Source of the DNA: Scheffersomyces stipitis CBS 6054
Lineage: Eukaryota > Ascomycota > Pichiomycetes > Serinales > Debaryomycetaceae
Length of the DNA: 64,000 nucleotides
Direction: 5' to 3'
Assembly: GCF_000209165.1 (NCBI RefSeq)
Contig: NC_009042.1
Location: 2,604,001-2,668,000, forward strand
Every line of letters begins with the position of its first letter. Position 1 is the stretch's first letter. Below the pieces are notes generated by a model. It did not search any database and had not been told where the DNA came from. It saw only the letters and a program-made list of their open reading frames with translations. A program made the position numbers and the translations under genes. Shown here one piece after another: positions 39,959-50,272 of the stretch.

Positions 39959-41560
39959 ATGGTGCGCCTCTTTGTTCCCAAGTTCAGGAGCATACACCAT
40001 CTCTTGCTCCTACTAGTGTTGGGGTGGATCGTGACATTTCTCGTCCACGAACGGCTTGTGCCCTATCTAACCATAGGTAGATGCAAATGGCCACAGGTGT
40101 CCCCCTCTCATTTACCCAATAAGGATGTAGTTCAGGACGACGAGCTAGACGGGCAGCTTCTACATTCAGATCAAGACCAGGACTCGCGCTCGTCAGATGA
40201 TGTCACTAACGTGTTGTTGATCGCAGATCCACAACTAATCGATAACCACACCTACCCTGGCCGAAACGAGTGGCTCCTCAAGCTTTCACAACACACAGTA
40301 GATGTCTACTTGAAACGCAACTACAAAAACATGATTCGCCAACTAAAGCCGGATTACGTCTTCTTCCTAGGTGACTACTTGGACAACGCCCGTGACTCTA
40401 GGAAAAAGTACTATCTCAACGAACTCAAACGGTTCAACTCTATCTTCTACGATAAAACCACTACATCTGCAAACTACAAGAAGGACACCAACTGGTTTGT
40501 AAACGTTCCGGGTAACCATGACATCGGATTCAGCGATTTGGTCAACTTGAAGGCTCGTAAACGTTTCATCAAGAACTTTGGCAACCCCAATTCTATCACC
40601 ACTATCAACAATGTAGACTTCATACTGTTGGATTCGTTGTCATTGTCATCGTCAGAAAGCCAAATCAACGCTCCAGCCAAAGAGTTCGTCAACAGCAATT
40701 ATGGATCCAACATCGTCAAGACGAATCCCCGTGTGCTCTTGACTCATGTGCCTTTATATAGGGATCCTTCGCTTAGTTGTGGATCTTTGCGTGAAAGTAC
40801 AGTTTTTGATGTAGAGGGAAAGGGCTATCAGTACAAGTCTACTATTGATAAATCCATTTCGGCGGATTTGCTCGAGAAAATCGAGCCTGATATCATCTTT
40901 ACTGGTGACGACCATGACTACTGTGATATTGTTCATCCTGAAACAAAGTCACGGGAGATCACCGTGAAGTCCATCAGCATGGCTATGGGGATCCGATATC
41001 CTGCGGTACAGATGTTGTCGTTTACCAATTCAGAAAAGGAGGATCACGACGGTACTGACTTCAAGTACAATACCAATATCTGCTACGCCCAGACTCCATA
41101 TGTAAATGTAGCGCATTACGTAACGTTTGCTGTGATATCAGGCTTGCTTATTCTCTGGTGGAATATCAAGCAGAGATCGGCTCGTTTAAGGTACTCGTCG
41201 ATTCTCCCTATAAATGCTGATACGGTCAGCATCGAGCTCACGACTAATTCAAGCAAGATCCAGAACTTTCTTCGTGAACAAGACGAAGAAGATCTCAACA
41301 CACCACCAGCCCTGGCGCATTCCGAGGGTTCGCATTCGTTGCCTACGGTTAAACCATTAAACATCCCCTTGTATACTTTCACCGGAACCCAATCTGGCTT
41401 CTTCGACAGCTCCCGTATAGGCCAGTTTGTAGCGGCACCGTTCAGACGGATGGCTGCTTTTCTGCGCAACTGGAATCTCGTGCCGTTTTTCAAGCATTCG
41501 CTTTTCATGGCTTTGGTGGTGATTTCCATCTACTACGTGGGTTTCTGCATGACACTATAA
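39959..41560 (+). CDS. CDC1: Cdc1-type metallophosphoesterase of GPI-anchor remodelling
   Basis: ER/Golgi membrane Mn2+-dependent enzyme that removes ethanolamine phosphate from the first mannose of GPI anchors. One N-terminal membrane helix (about 13-30) is followed by the lumenal phosphoesterase domain with all motifs: IADPQLIDNHTYPGR, FFLGDYLDNARD, VPGNHDIGF, LLTHVPLYRDP with SCGSLRES, and FTGDDHDYCD. EITVKSISMAMGIRYPAVQ is shared with S. cerevisiae Cdc1. Further hydrophobic segments lie near residues 380-400 and at the C-terminus (about 510-530). The length is 533 residues (S. cerevisiae 491). Ted1 is the nearest alternative but has different motif spelling. Confidence 0.9.
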   Translation: MVRLFVPKFRSIHHLLLLLVLGWIVTFLVHERLVPYLTIGRCKWPQVSPSHLPNKDVVQDDELDGQLLHSDQDQDSRSSDDVTNVLLIADPQLIDNHTYPGRNEWLLKLSQHTVDVYLKRNYKNMIRQLKPDYVFFLGDYLDNARDSRKKYYLNELKRFNSIFYDKTTTSANYKKDTNWFVNVPGNHDIGFSDLVNLKARKRFIKNFGNPNSITTINNVDFILLDSLSLSSSESQINAPAKEFVNSNYGSNIVKTNPRVLLTHVPLYRDPSLSCGSLRESTVFDVEGKGYQYKSTIDKSISADLLEKIEPDIIFTGDDHDYCDIVHPETKSREITVKSISMAMGIRYPAVQMLSFTNSEKEDHDGTDFKYNTNICYAQTPYVNVAHYVTFAVISGLLILWWNIKQRSARLRYSSILPINADTVSIELTTNSSKIQNFLREQDEEDLNTPPALAHSEGSHSLPTVKPLNIPLYTFTGTQSGFFDSSRIGQFVAAPFRRMAAFLRNWNLVPFFKHSLFMALVVISIYYVGFCMTL

Positions 41561-42732
41561 CACTATAGACCTTGAAAATTAGCAATACATTGTAACATTA
41601 CCAAATCATAGATTACTGTGCTTTTTTCATAATATAATAAGTACTATAAATACGATAGCATCAGCACACACAACAGCAATGTAAAACCATAATTGCTTGA
41701 CTTGTGTGATATTACGTTAATTACGTGGTTATTATTCTAATTTACAATCTAATTTCAGCATTACTATCTTCGCTTACCGTATGACTATCATATGATTTAA
41801 TAGCTCTGCCTGTCACAATTACATTTAGAAAATAAAATGACTGTAAGTGGCAGTTCTAAGCAGGCAGGCAAACTCAATGTGAATTCCCGATGAGTGTGAC
41901 AATTCGGTGACTATTCGTTCTACTTCCGAAGCTATTCTGTTTCAAATGGGTGCCAAATCTGTTTCAAAACTTGCCATGTGTGAACCACCATGCGGCTCAT
42001 AACAATCACCTGACGTAAAGTTTCATTCTATTGCAGGTTAGTATTTTCTACTGGACTGAGCTTTGGAACTGAAAAGGTCATTACCTTTCCAATCGGGATG
42101 GGTGGAAGAGGTCAGAGCGCACAATTCTGGAACCCGAGCCTTGTGATTTCTGTGACGGTTTAGTGAGTCAGCAGAAATACAGTTTTGGACTTAGAATTGA
42201 TTTGGCTGCGAATGAGTCGCATAAAATCTGCAAGATCTCAACTTACATATGCACCAAGCACAAAAAAGATTGACTATGCGAAATGGGACCACTCTCTAAT
42301 GGGTTCTTGTTGGCCATGATCGAACTGCCATTCTAGAAACACCTCCGCATTATAGAAGGAAACTATTATCAGGATTTTGTCTGGCCATTGTCTCTTTTCC
42401 GGAGCAAACCTGTAAAACACTATTCCAAGTGTAGTAAAGTTCCCGATTGTGGGAGATAATAATGGCCAACTGCAGGAAGGTGGTGTTTCAGATTTGGGGG
42501 ATGAAAGTATTCACTTCGGAAGTAGAAGGGAAAAATGTGGTAGGCTCCTGTCGGGCGCTGGCATGTATTGTTGTCCTCCTTTGTTGTTGATATATAACCA
42601 TCGTAGCCCGCTAGAACATCAGATATTTATTTCTAGCCGCATATACTAGTCTTTTCAGCAGTCCTCTTCTTATCAGCAACTATTTTTCGCAGTCAAATTA
42701 GTTGTAAGCGAGATTTTCCACTCTTCCATACA
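41561..42732. other. Intergenic CDC1/GPA1, GPA1 promoter
   Basis: About 1.17 kb. It contains two TGTTTCA heptamers (41938-41944, 41960-41966), one TGAGTCA (42164-42170), and GATATATAACC near 42586 as a possible TATA. A 66-codon frame at 42449-42649 is not supported. Confidence 0.45.
41938..41966. promoter_or_regulatory. Paired pheromone-response-like elements upstream of GPA1
   Basis: TGTTTCA (reverse complement TGAAACA, the Ste12/Cph1 site) occurs twice, with starts 22 bp apart, about two helical turns. They lie about 770-795 bp upstream of the GPA1 start. Pheromone induction of GPA1 is known in S. cerevisiae; use here is inferred. Confidence 0.45.
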
Positions 42733-44028
42733 ATGGGCTGCGCAGCTAGTGTTCCAGAAAACGAGGAAAAGGATCCTTTTCTTCACGATAAACGCATCAA
42801 TGATGCCATCGAACAGAATCTCCAGCTCAATAAGCAGAATGAGAAAAACCAAGTCAAGCTCTTGCTTCTCGGGGCAGGAGAAAGTGGAAAATCTACAGTG
42901 CTAAAGCAGATGAAACTTCTACATAAGGGGGGATTCACACAGCAGGAACGAATCCAGTACTCCCAGGTTATCTGGTGTGACGTTGTTCAATCCATGAAGA
43001 TCCTTATAGTCCAAGCCCGAAAGCTTGGAATCGCACTCGATTGCGATCAAGAAAACAGTCCTCTAATTCCATATAAGCAGATTGTTCTTCGAGCGAATGC
43101 CTTGGAACAAATTGATACAGGCGCAGCAGGAGGAGCACACTTCATGAACGACTATGTGTTGAAGTACAGTGAAGTGCAAAAAAACAAGCGCAGAATGAAC
43201 AGCACGGGTGTAGCCAACATCTCATACTGGGACGATCCTCCTGTTAAATCAGATCATGAAAGTGATAATGTCAACGTCGTCTACAACAGCACAAACCCAA
43301 CTCCAAATAGCACCTATTCGAGAGAGCAAATCGCTGATGCTATTCATAAGTTGTGGACGTCCGATCCCGGAATCCATAATTGTTACGAACGGTCCAACGA
43401 GTTTCAATTTGAAGCCAGTGCTGAGTACTACTTTGAGAATGTTTACAAGTTTGCTGACCCTGATTACTACTGTACTGATACTGATATCTTGAAGGGCCGT
43501 ATAAAGACCACAGGAATCACCGAGACAAACTTCAACATCAACTCATTCAAGTTCAAGGTGTTGGATGCTGGAGGACAACGTTCAGAACGTAGAAAATGGA
43601 TACATTGCTTTGACAATATCACTGCAGTTTTATTCGTGCTCGCCATCTCAGAATACGACCAGATGTTGTTTGAAGATGAGAGAGTCAACCGGTTGCACGA
43701 GTCGATTGTGTTATTCGACTCGTTGTGTAATTCCAAGTGGTTTGCCAATACCCCCTTTATTCTCTTTCTTAACAAAACCGATATATTCGAAAAAAAGATC
43801 CAACGATCGCCGTTGAAGCAGTACTATCCCGAGTACAACGGCAAGCCCCAAGACTCGGCTGAGGCTATGAAGTTCTTTGAAACCAACTTCTTGAAACTTA
43901 ACCGAACAAATAAACCCATCTATGTGCATCGCACCTGTGCCACAGACTCCAAGTCAATGAAGTTTGTATTATCGGCCGTAACCGATGTGATTGTGCAGCA
44001 GAATCTCAAGAAGAGCGGAATCATGTAG
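42733..44028 (+). CDS. GPA1: Mating-pathway G protein alpha subunit
   Basis: Guanine-nucleotide switch that holds Ste4/Ste18 until a pheromone receptor is activated (CAG1 in C. albicans). It has N-terminal MGC for myristoylation and palmitoylation. The P-loop is GAGESGKSTVLKQM; the switch regions are LKGRIKTTGITET (with the catalytic Arg) and DAGGQRSERRKW; the base motifs are FLNKTDIF and TCATDSKSMKFV. The C-terminus NLKKSGIM contacts the receptor. DPFLHDKRINDAIEQNLQL and LLHKGGFTQQERIQYSQVIW match Gpa1 rather than Gpa2, as does the variable insert at about residues 120-205. The length is 431 residues (C. albicans Cag1 is about 429). Confidence 0.93.
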   Translation: MGCAASVPENEEKDPFLHDKRINDAIEQNLQLNKQNEKNQVKLLLLGAGESGKSTVLKQMKLLHKGGFTQQERIQYSQVIWCDVVQSMKILIVQARKLGIALDCDQENSPLIPYKQIVLRANALEQIDTGAAGGAHFMNDYVLKYSEVQKNKRRMNSTGVANISYWDDPPVKSDHESDNVNVVYNSTNPTPNSTYSREQIADAIHKLWTSDPGIHNCYERSNEFQFEASAEYYFENVYKFADPDYYCTDTDILKGRIKTTGITETNFNINSFKFKVLDAGGQRSERRKWIHCFDNITAVLFVLAISEYDQMLFEDERVNRLHESIVLFDSLCNSKWFANTPFILFLNKTDIFEKKIQRSPLKQYYPEYNGKPQDSAEAMKFFETNFLKLNRTNKPIYVHRTCATDSKSMKFVLSAVTDVIVQQNLKKSGIM

Positions 44029-44382
44029 AATGTTTATAGTTGTAGATGTATCTATATTTAGTAACGTGAATATGTACTAGTGTTCAGTTAACAGCTATAG
44101 CAAAAGTATACCATTATGTATAAGGAGACCAAATATAGTGTAGCAATTAAAACATTCATTAAAGCTAACATTCTTAAAATCACAAATTCGACTTTCGGAA
44201 TAAAATTAGTATATTCAAAATAATATGTAAGGGTTATATACGAAATGGATTTGGTTGTAGGACAACATGAGACTTTGAATCAAGATCTTACTTTCTATTG
44301 TCTTTTAAATATATTTTTGAAAGTGTAAAGCTTTCTTAAAACATGCAAGTAGAGAATTAAACAGAAGAGAAACAAAGTCCGC
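44029..44382. other. Convergent intergenic region GPA1/COR1
   Basis: 354 bp of AT-rich 3' sequence between two converging genes. Nothing else is seen. Confidence 0.45.
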
Positions 44383-45720
44383 TTACCATCTCAAAGCGGC
44401 CATCTCGTTTCTGTTTCTGTTGTAGTCGAGCAAGTCTTCGATTTGACCAGTTCCGGAGATGACAATGTCCTTGTCCCACAAGGTAGCCTGGGCCCATGCC
44501 TTGACGTCCTTGGTTTGGATGGCATCAATCTTTTCGAGAGCTTCCTTGACCGAGGATCTGTAGCCAGCCAACAATACCTTGGTAGCGATGTCAGATACTA
44601 CAGCTGGGGTCGAGTTCAATTGTCTCAACAAGGCAGTCTTGACAGCAGCCTTACCACGGGCAACTTCAGCGTTGGAGATGGAAACAGACAATCTGTTCCA
44701 TTCCTTCAACGTAAAGTGGGTGAAGTCGTCGATGGCCTCGATGTTAGAGATTTCCGAGGCAAAACCCCACAAACCAGTGTCAGAGTACGAGGTGGAGAAG
44801 TGGGTGTACTTGTCGGCGATGTGGTATTCTTGTACAATGGATGCGAGCTTAGGACTGGTGTATGCGGCAAAAGCAGAGTGGTGGTCGAAGTCACCAAAGA
44901 TGGCAGCAGCGACCTTGGCTACGTAGTAGGCTGGCGAGTTGAAGGCTTCACCTTGGGCAGCAATAGCGACGTAAGCCTTTGGCAAGGTGTCGTCTCTCAT
45001 TCTGACTTCAGATCCCAAAAACGAAGCTGGCTTCTCTTGTGGCTTCAAGCCTTGGGTCAAGGTCAAGTTGGCTTCCACAGCAGCAACAAGAGCTTCGTGG
45101 TCAAAGTTACCAGCAGCAGCAATGACGGTGTTGGAGGCTACCAAGTGCTTTTCCAACGAACGAACGGCGTCTTGGAGCTCCAAGTCTTGAACGGATTCAG
45201 AAGTACCCAAAGTTGGCAATCCAAGCGAGTAACCCTGGAAAGCAGAAGCATTCAAGTGTTCCAACACTTTAGCGTTAGGATCAGCTTCTACAGCGTCGGC
45301 AGCAGCAGCCAACTTGTTCTTGGCAGCAGCAAAGTCGGACTTCTCCAAAATCTGAACAGGGTTAGAGGCGATTTGAGCAATGAGCTTTCCGGCACTGGCG
45401 ATGTTGGCGTTGGTGGTGGTGGCTAAGATACCATTGGTTTCCTTGGTAGACTCAGAAGAAAGTAAAACACCATCCTGTAAGCCCGAGCCCAAAATCGAAG
45501 CAGTCAATGCTGAAACACCGTTGTTGTATGGATGTTCAGAACGCGAACCAGCACCGTAGTATAACCCTACGGTGGCAGTGGCAGCGTTGGTGTTTGTCTC
45601 AGAAGCAATAGTAACACCGTTAGAGAGAGTAGTGTACTTGGTCTGGCCATTTGCGGTGGACAACAAACGGCGAGCAGTCAAGGACTTGGCGGAGGTACGG
45701 AGGGCTGAGCCACGGATCAT
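44383..45720 (-). CDS. COR1: Core subunit 1 of cytochrome bc1 complex
   Basis: Matrix-facing core protein of respiratory complex III. It has an arginine/serine-rich mitochondrial targeting start (MIRGSALRTSAKSLTARRLL), then the M16 peptidase-like fold without the HxxEH zinc site, as in all Cor1 proteins. YTTLSNGVTIASETN, GLYYGAGSRSEHPYNNGVS, FLGSEVRMRDDTLPKAYV, YSDTGLWGF and HFTLKEWNRLSVSISN align well with S. cerevisiae Cor1, as does the end ALRW (MMRW in yeast). The 445-residue length compares with 457. Upstream are an ACCAATGA HAP-type box and a TTAACTATGG box. Confidence 0.96.
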   Translation of the reverse strand: MIRGSALRTSAKSLTARRLLSTANGQTKYTTLSNGVTIASETNTNAATATVGLYYGAGSRSEHPYNNGVSALTASILGSGLQDGVLLSSESTKETNGILATTTNANIASAGKLIAQIASNPVQILEKSDFAAAKNKLAAAADAVEADPNAKVLEHLNASAFQGYSLGLPTLGTSESVQDLELQDAVRSLEKHLVASNTVIAAAGNFDHEALVAAVEANLTLTQGLKPQEKPASFLGSEVRMRDDTLPKAYVAIAAQGEAFNSPAYYVAKVAAAIFGDFDHHSAFAAYTSPKLASIVQEYHIADKYTHFSTSYSDTGLWGFASEISNIEAIDDFTHFTLKEWNRLSVSISNAEVARGKAAVKTALLRQLNSTPAVVSDIATKVLLAGYRSSVKEALEKIDAIQTKDVKAWAQATLWDKDIVISGTGQIEDLLDYNRNRNEMAALRW

Positions 45721-46304
45721 CTTGGCTTGTCAGATATAAAAAAGAACTACAGACGGTGGAGTAAAGGAGTAGCTTGGTAAGGTTTTGTATAGATTTTCAC
45801 TTTTTCAATCTGACAAAAATTCAATCGGTGCATTTTTTCTACAGCTGCCCAACCAATGAAATCCTGGCGAATTATAAGCTGTGTGCAGGTACAAGATTAA
45901 CTATGGAGGGAAAGCAGAACCATAAGGCTGGAGAACATACTGAACTGATGGAGCTAAATATTCTGAAGTAGTACTGGTGAAAGTATGTGTCAGATTTCTA
46001 TGATTTATTTCTGCGTTTTTTATGACTATTTCAGCTAGCCGTACAGATTTTGTATTCTCTTATTACTGGCTAGATGTTAACTGTGTGTGCGTACTATTGG
46101 CTGCGAATTCTGGAACAATTAAGCGGCTCTGGAACACATACACTAAGCGATACGAACCATTTGCATTTTGCTGTGTTTGTTTTATAATCTCAGTCAATTA
46201 TCTATATTGTATCTTATAAACTTATTGGAATCTCCTTATTGGCTCTCTTCATTCTATTTTGCACAAATTTATACCACATCGCTTTCTTATCATTGGTTCC
46301 ATAG
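45721..46304. other. Intergenic, COR1 promoter and 3' end of the unrecognised gene
   Basis: 584 bp. It holds ACCAATGA (45852-45859) and TTAACTATGG (45898-45907), both plausible COR1 control sites. Plus-strand frames starting here (for example 46168) run antisense into the next gene and are not supported. Confidence 0.45.
45852..45859. promoter_or_regulatory. HAP-type CCAAT box upstream of COR1
   Basis: ACCAATGA fits the ACCAATNA consensus of the Hap2/3/4/5 complex, which activates respiratory genes. It lies about 130-140 bp upstream of the COR1 start. Confidence 0.5.
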
Positions 46305-47408
46305 CTACTTACACAACGTATCGTACTGGTACAACCCCAACAACTCACTATGGTCGCAGAAAGACCCTGCCGAAACCTGCTCTCTAGAATCTATTCTATG
46401 TATCTCGTTGAGGCTCAAACTCTGTGGCCCGAGCTTAAAGTGTTCCGAGTATTTTGCCTTAGCCCGCTCCAAATGCTCGGCAAAGATGTCTGCCGAGTCT
46501 GCTTTCGAAATTTCGCAGCAATTCTCATTATTGGTGATTCCAATCTTTGGCTGCGATTTAGCTACAACGAAGTCAGGGCTGCTGATTTTGTTCTTGATCT
46601 CGGTATATTTGTTTCCCGTAGATATTCTGGCTGCTGATAACGATACTTCGTTAAGCACGGTTTGCCAGATCTTTTTCTCTTCAGCATCTTTACCGTGCGA
46701 GTTGAGCAGTGAACTTGACCCTAAGTTGTTCAAGAATAATCTCGTTTTGGGCACAGGAAATGGAGGTTGGATGTCTGGTACTTGCTCTTTCTCGATTGAT
46801 TCGCATATACTGCTGTTGGCAGCAGAGACCTTGCTGCTGCCTTGTAGTTGACCTTCTTCATTCTTCTTGTATCCAATGATTCCTTTGAAGAAGTCCTTGA
46901 CGCCAGACGACTTTGACAAGTTGGCTTCCTCTGCTTCTTCGCATTCTTTTGTATCGCCATTTACTGGATGATCGTGGCAGAGGCAGTTGCACGAGCTGCT
47001 TCCGAGAACTACTCTCTTTAAAGAAACCAAGTCAGGAGCACTACTCGGCCGTTTGGTGCCCACAAGTCGAGAAATCATTTCCTTTCTTTCTCGTTCAACA
47101 AATGTATCGTCGAACCCAACAAAGTAGTGGTTGATGTCGTTATTTTGGTTGTCTCTTTCATTTTCAACGACGTCGTACTTTTCACGGCCAACTTTGTTTT
47201 TTGAATCCAAGGCTAGGAACTCACCTGGCTTGATCAAGTATTTGCATTGAGGGAAAGTTCTCAACGAAATCAACGTCTGGTTTTTCAACTTGGTTTGGAT
47301 CACACGAGGGTTCTTGTTGGTGCTGTAGTAACGTTGTCTATAGCAAATAGCCAAGTAGTTCCAGTTGTAACGGATGTCATGAACGACACTGTATAAATCG
47401 ACAACCAT
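46305..47408 (-). CDS. Unrecognised protein
   Basis: I do not recognise this 367-residue protein. The ATG at 47408 (MVVDLYSVVHDIRYNW) is preferred over one at 47432. The N-terminal part (about 1-75) looks folded: aromatic residues, VIQTKLKNQTLISLRTFP, then YLIKPGEFLALDSK. Residues about 75-300 are polar and low in hydrophobics, with a Cys/His cluster CNCLCHDH near 145 and an Asp/Glu stretch. The last 60 residues are again more ordered (AEHLERAKAKYSEHFKLGP). The absence of compelling antisense alternatives and its length support a real gene. Neither neighbour suggests a role. Confidence 0.6.
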   Translation of the reverse strand: MVVDLYSVVHDIRYNWNYLAICYRQRYYSTNKNPRVIQTKLKNQTLISLRTFPQCKYLIKPGEFLALDSKNKVGREKYDVVENERDNQNNDINHYFVGFDDTFVERERKEMISRLVGTKRPSSAPDLVSLKRVVLGSSSCNCLCHDHPVNGDTKECEEAEEANLSKSSGVKDFFKGIIGYKKNEEGQLQGSSKVSAANSSICESIEKEQVPDIQPPFPVPKTRLFLNNLGSSSLLNSHGKDAEEKKIWQTVLNEVSLSAARISTGNKYTEIKNKISSPDFVVAKSQPKIGITNNENCCEISKADSADIFAEHLERAKAKYSEHFKLGPQSLSLNEIHRIDSREQVSAGSFCDHSELLGLYQYDTLCK

Positions 47409-47708
47409 GGCGCTTAGCAGACGCTGCCACAATTGAAAACTGAAGTGTTAGAGTTCAAAGAGCTAGCTGGTGAATTGATGTTCCCGCTTCAACTGTTAGA
47501 AATAGAAATAGTGGTTTCAGTTTTTGCAATCGCATTTGTGGATTTTGCAATCATTTAAGTGCAAAAATGCGCTGAAAATACGAGACAATTTTCGATATGC
47601 GTAATTTGAGCTCCTACAAATTTTAACTCATACAGCTCGTCGTTTATTATATATACAAGATGAGGTCAGTCAATATATGCTAAGGTGGTGGTGACGAATC
47701 CGAGCCGG
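47409..47708. other. Intergenic upstream of the unrecognised gene
   Basis: 300 bp between the unrecognised gene's start and the RSM7 stop. No motif or gene was recognised. Confidence 0.4.
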
Positions 47709-48479
47709 TTACAAGGTGATGTAGGCTCTTTGTTGCATGGCCAACTTGTGCATCTGTGCCTTTCTATCATAGCCAGAAGACTTTCCTTCATAAGCAGCGA
47801 TGATTTCTTCAGCCAATCTCACAGCCAAATCAGGTGACTTCTTCTTCTTACACCCATCCAAGATCCAGGTGATGGCGAATCTGTTCCTTTGTCTCTGGTT
47901 CAACGGCACGGGAACAACCTTGTTTTTGGCTGTACCTGTTTGGACCACTCTGGTAGTAACCAAGGGCCCCAACTTGTCCAAGGTTTCCTTCAAGGTTTCC
48001 ACAGGGTCCTTTCTTGTCTTCAACTGTATTATGTATAATGCTCTCGACACGGTTCTCTGAGCCGTGGCCTTCTTGCCATGTCTCATAATGAGATTGATCA
48101 AGTTGTCCACTGTAGGGTCTGACTTCAATGGTACCCCCTTGCCGGCATAGGCTGCTACTTCAGCCAACTGTTCTTCAGTAGGCTCAAACTTGTCCTCTAA
48201 GAATGGTTCAGGATGGGCTAACTGGGAAAGGTACACTTCTTGTTCAGTTTCAGCCATACTCTTTCCATTTTTCAAGTTCTTGACGGCACTCAACCATTCA
48301 TCTACATCTGATTCGGTTATGCTGTCTTTGTTCATGGGGTATATCTGTGCAGTTAAGCTGAGGTCTTTGCTGCTGGACGAGTTGTATCTTACCAACGATG
48401 AGCCGAAAACAGACACAGGTCTGGCAACAGCTCTGTTGACCAATCTTAATTGCGACGTGCAACTTCTGATCATTGACAT
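47709..48479 (-). CDS. RSM7: Mitochondrial ribosomal small-subunit protein uS7m
   Basis: Component of the mitochondrial 37S subunit head. The first about 35 residues are a targeting signal (Arg/Ser-rich, ending near RYNSSSSK). The conserved S7 fold occupies the C-terminal half: DPTVDNLINLIMRHGKKATAQR, RALYIIQ, VPVPLNQRQRNRFAITWILDG and RLAEEIIAAYEGKSSGYDRKAQMHKLA. The 256-residue length is close to yeast Rsm7 (247). An upstream CACGTG site lies in the region shared with PSY4. Confidence 0.95.
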   Translation of the reverse strand: MSMIRSCTSQLRLVNRAVARPVSVFGSSLVRYNSSSSKDLSLTAQIYPMNKDSITESDVDEWLSAVKNLKNGKSMAETEQEVYLSQLAHPEPFLEDKFEPTEEQLAEVAAYAGKGVPLKSDPTVDNLINLIMRHGKKATAQRTVSRALYIIQLKTRKDPVETLKETLDKLGPLVTTRVVQTGTAKNKVVPVPLNQRQRNRFAITWILDGCKKKKSPDLAVRLAEEIIAAYEGKSSGYDRKAQMHKLAMQQRAYITL

Positions 48480-49129
48480 GTCTTGTGTGTGGTATTGACA
48501 GGAAATCTACTGGTATTGAAATGGTTTGCTCTGAAAAGTTGTAAGCTGAAAAATTTCGTTCGCGACCGAGTTTTACACGCACAGCGTAAACTAGAGACCA
48601 GATTCATTACGATCTTATAGAGAAAGCAAAGAGAACAAATGACAAGATAAAAACTAGTGGCCAATAACGTATATTGTTCGAGTCTACATATGTAGGTATC
48701 ATCATTCTAAGATATTAAGCTGATTATCTTCCGACTTCTTTTGGCTCAATCAATAATAGTTGTATATGCTGTTATATATCTATACTCACGTGACACTTGA
48801 TAACAATCTGCTCGATAAGGTACCCACTCAACTCTGCCAAATTCTAACCGATTACGTTGGAGTTTTGCTGAAGTGTTTATGTCAAGCTACTGACTGGATT
48901 CGCCAACTTTTGCCGAATTTCAACAATTCCATCCGATAATCTCTACATCCCATTTCCCCATACTTGACAACTGCAAGTCCCACTTTCGCGTTCCATCAAT
49001 GCACCGCGTATACACTACAGAAAAATATATAATATAGTATAAGCTCAAAATCCAAATCTGAGACTAAACCAAACAGATACTTCTTTTGTTTTCCTCATAT
49101 CTCGCTCTATTCTCGCTTCCCCTGTCGGA
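48480..49129. other. Divergent promoter region RSM7/PSY4
   Basis: 650 bp. CACGTGAC at about 48787-48794 is a Cbf1-type site. A TATA-like AATATATAATATAG lies near 49030 ahead of PSY4. No gene is seen. Confidence 0.45.
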
Positions 49130-50272
49130 ATGACGCTCAACATCCCAGCCTTGGATGTGGAGTTGGACACGCTGCTCCACGACATTGTTGTGGCTCAAAA
49201 GTACGACCCAAATTCAGACCTGGGCCATTGGCTAAATGTCATTTTGCCCAAGATCATTGCCAGATTGGACTTGATAGCCGAAATCGCAACATCACAAGGT
49301 GAAACATACAGTGTTCGGCCTGAAGGAGTAGATCTCCATGCTTGCATATCTGGAAACCACCGTCGGATTGTAACCCATTTACAACAGCATTTCTCCACAA
49401 GTCCCCCTTTCACCATAGTAAGAATAGCTGAGATCCTAGTAGACGCCACGAAAGAAGGCTACGATCTTTTCAACAACGTGCAAATTTTCAAGTACTTCAA
49501 TTCGCTCTTGAAATTGGTCAATGTTTCGTCGTCAGTTAACGATTTCCCTGCAACTACGTTCAGTGGGGACATAAATGGAAATGGCAATGGCAATGGAACC
49601 ACACATGATGATCATGACCATATCGACAAACAAATTGTAGAGCCCGTAATCACGAGTCAATCGCTCGGAAATATCCCCTTGGTCAAGATACCGTGGCTCA
49701 GTGAAGCCAAGACGACAAGGAAGGACGATACAACAGTTGATCCTGAAAACACAACGGTGGAAGAAGTTATTTCTGCCCTGCCGTTGGTAGAAAACAATAG
49801 TCAAAAAAATGGAACTACAGAAATTGATAAAAAGCAAGAGTCTATTCCGGTAAGAAGGCGACGGGAACAAGAAAATTACAAAGCACCTGATGAAGGCTCA
49901 GAATCATCTGAAGAAAACCAGACCACAGTCAAGAAACCAAAGACTAACGGTTCTACAACCGATACCATGAGCACGGTAGTAAATGGAGTCACAAATCATG
50001 TCACAGATGGACTCACTGAAAATGGAGCTGTGGATATAAACGAAGCTGTACATGTAGATGGAGACATTATTCTAGATGTTAGAGTAAATGAAAACTCTCA
50101 GGAATACGAAAATTCGCAGAACATTGTCGTCGACGAAATGGAGATATTGTCTGGTTCTGAAGCGCTCAGAATCATGCCTTCAGAACAAGAAACAATTCCT
50201 CAAAATAGCATATTAGAACAAAACGACGGTCTACAGACAAACGGCAGCGACAGCATGATCACATCTGAGTAA
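49130..50272 (+). CDS. PSY4: Regulatory subunit 2 of protein phosphatase 4
   Basis: Partner of Pph3 and Psy2 in the phosphatase that dephosphorylates gamma-H2A and Rad53 after DNA damage. The folded N-terminal half (about 1-145) contains the PP4R2 signature SPPFTIVRIAEILVDATKEG followed by YDLFNNVQIFKYFNSLLKLV (animal PPP4R2 has PPFTIQRLCELL followed later by MVVSCVYP). The rest is acidic, Asn/Thr/Glu-rich and disordered, with a basic stretch VRRRREQENYKAPDEGSES in the middle, as in animal R2 subunits. The length is 380 residues (S. cerevisiae 441). Confidence 0.8.
   Translation: MTLNIPALDVELDTLLHDIVVAQKYDPNSDLGHWLNVILPKIIARLDLIAEIATSQGETYSVRPEGVDLHACISGNHRRIVTHLQQHFSTSPPFTIVRIAEILVDATKEGYDLFNNVQIFKYFNSLLKLVNVSSSVNDFPATTFSGDINGNGNGNGTTHDDHDHIDKQIVEPVITSQSLGNIPLVKIPWLSEAKTTRKDDTTVDPENTTVEEVISALPLVENNSQKNGTTEIDKKQESIPVRRRREQENYKAPDEGSESSEENQTTVKKPKTNGSTTDTMSTVVNGVTNHVTDGLTENGAVDINEAVHVDGDIILDVRVNENSQEYENSQNIVVDEMEILSGSEALRIMPSEQETIPQNSILEQNDGLQTNGSDSMITSE

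Noticed and set aside
44443..45426. 327-codon plus-strand frame
   Set aside because: It is antisense to COR1, whose protein matches its family along the full length; the frame has no domain.
46168..46851. 227-codon plus-strand frame
   Set aside because: It starts in the COR1 upstream region and runs antisense into the unrecognised minus-strand gene; Ser/Leu-rich, typical of a shadow frame.
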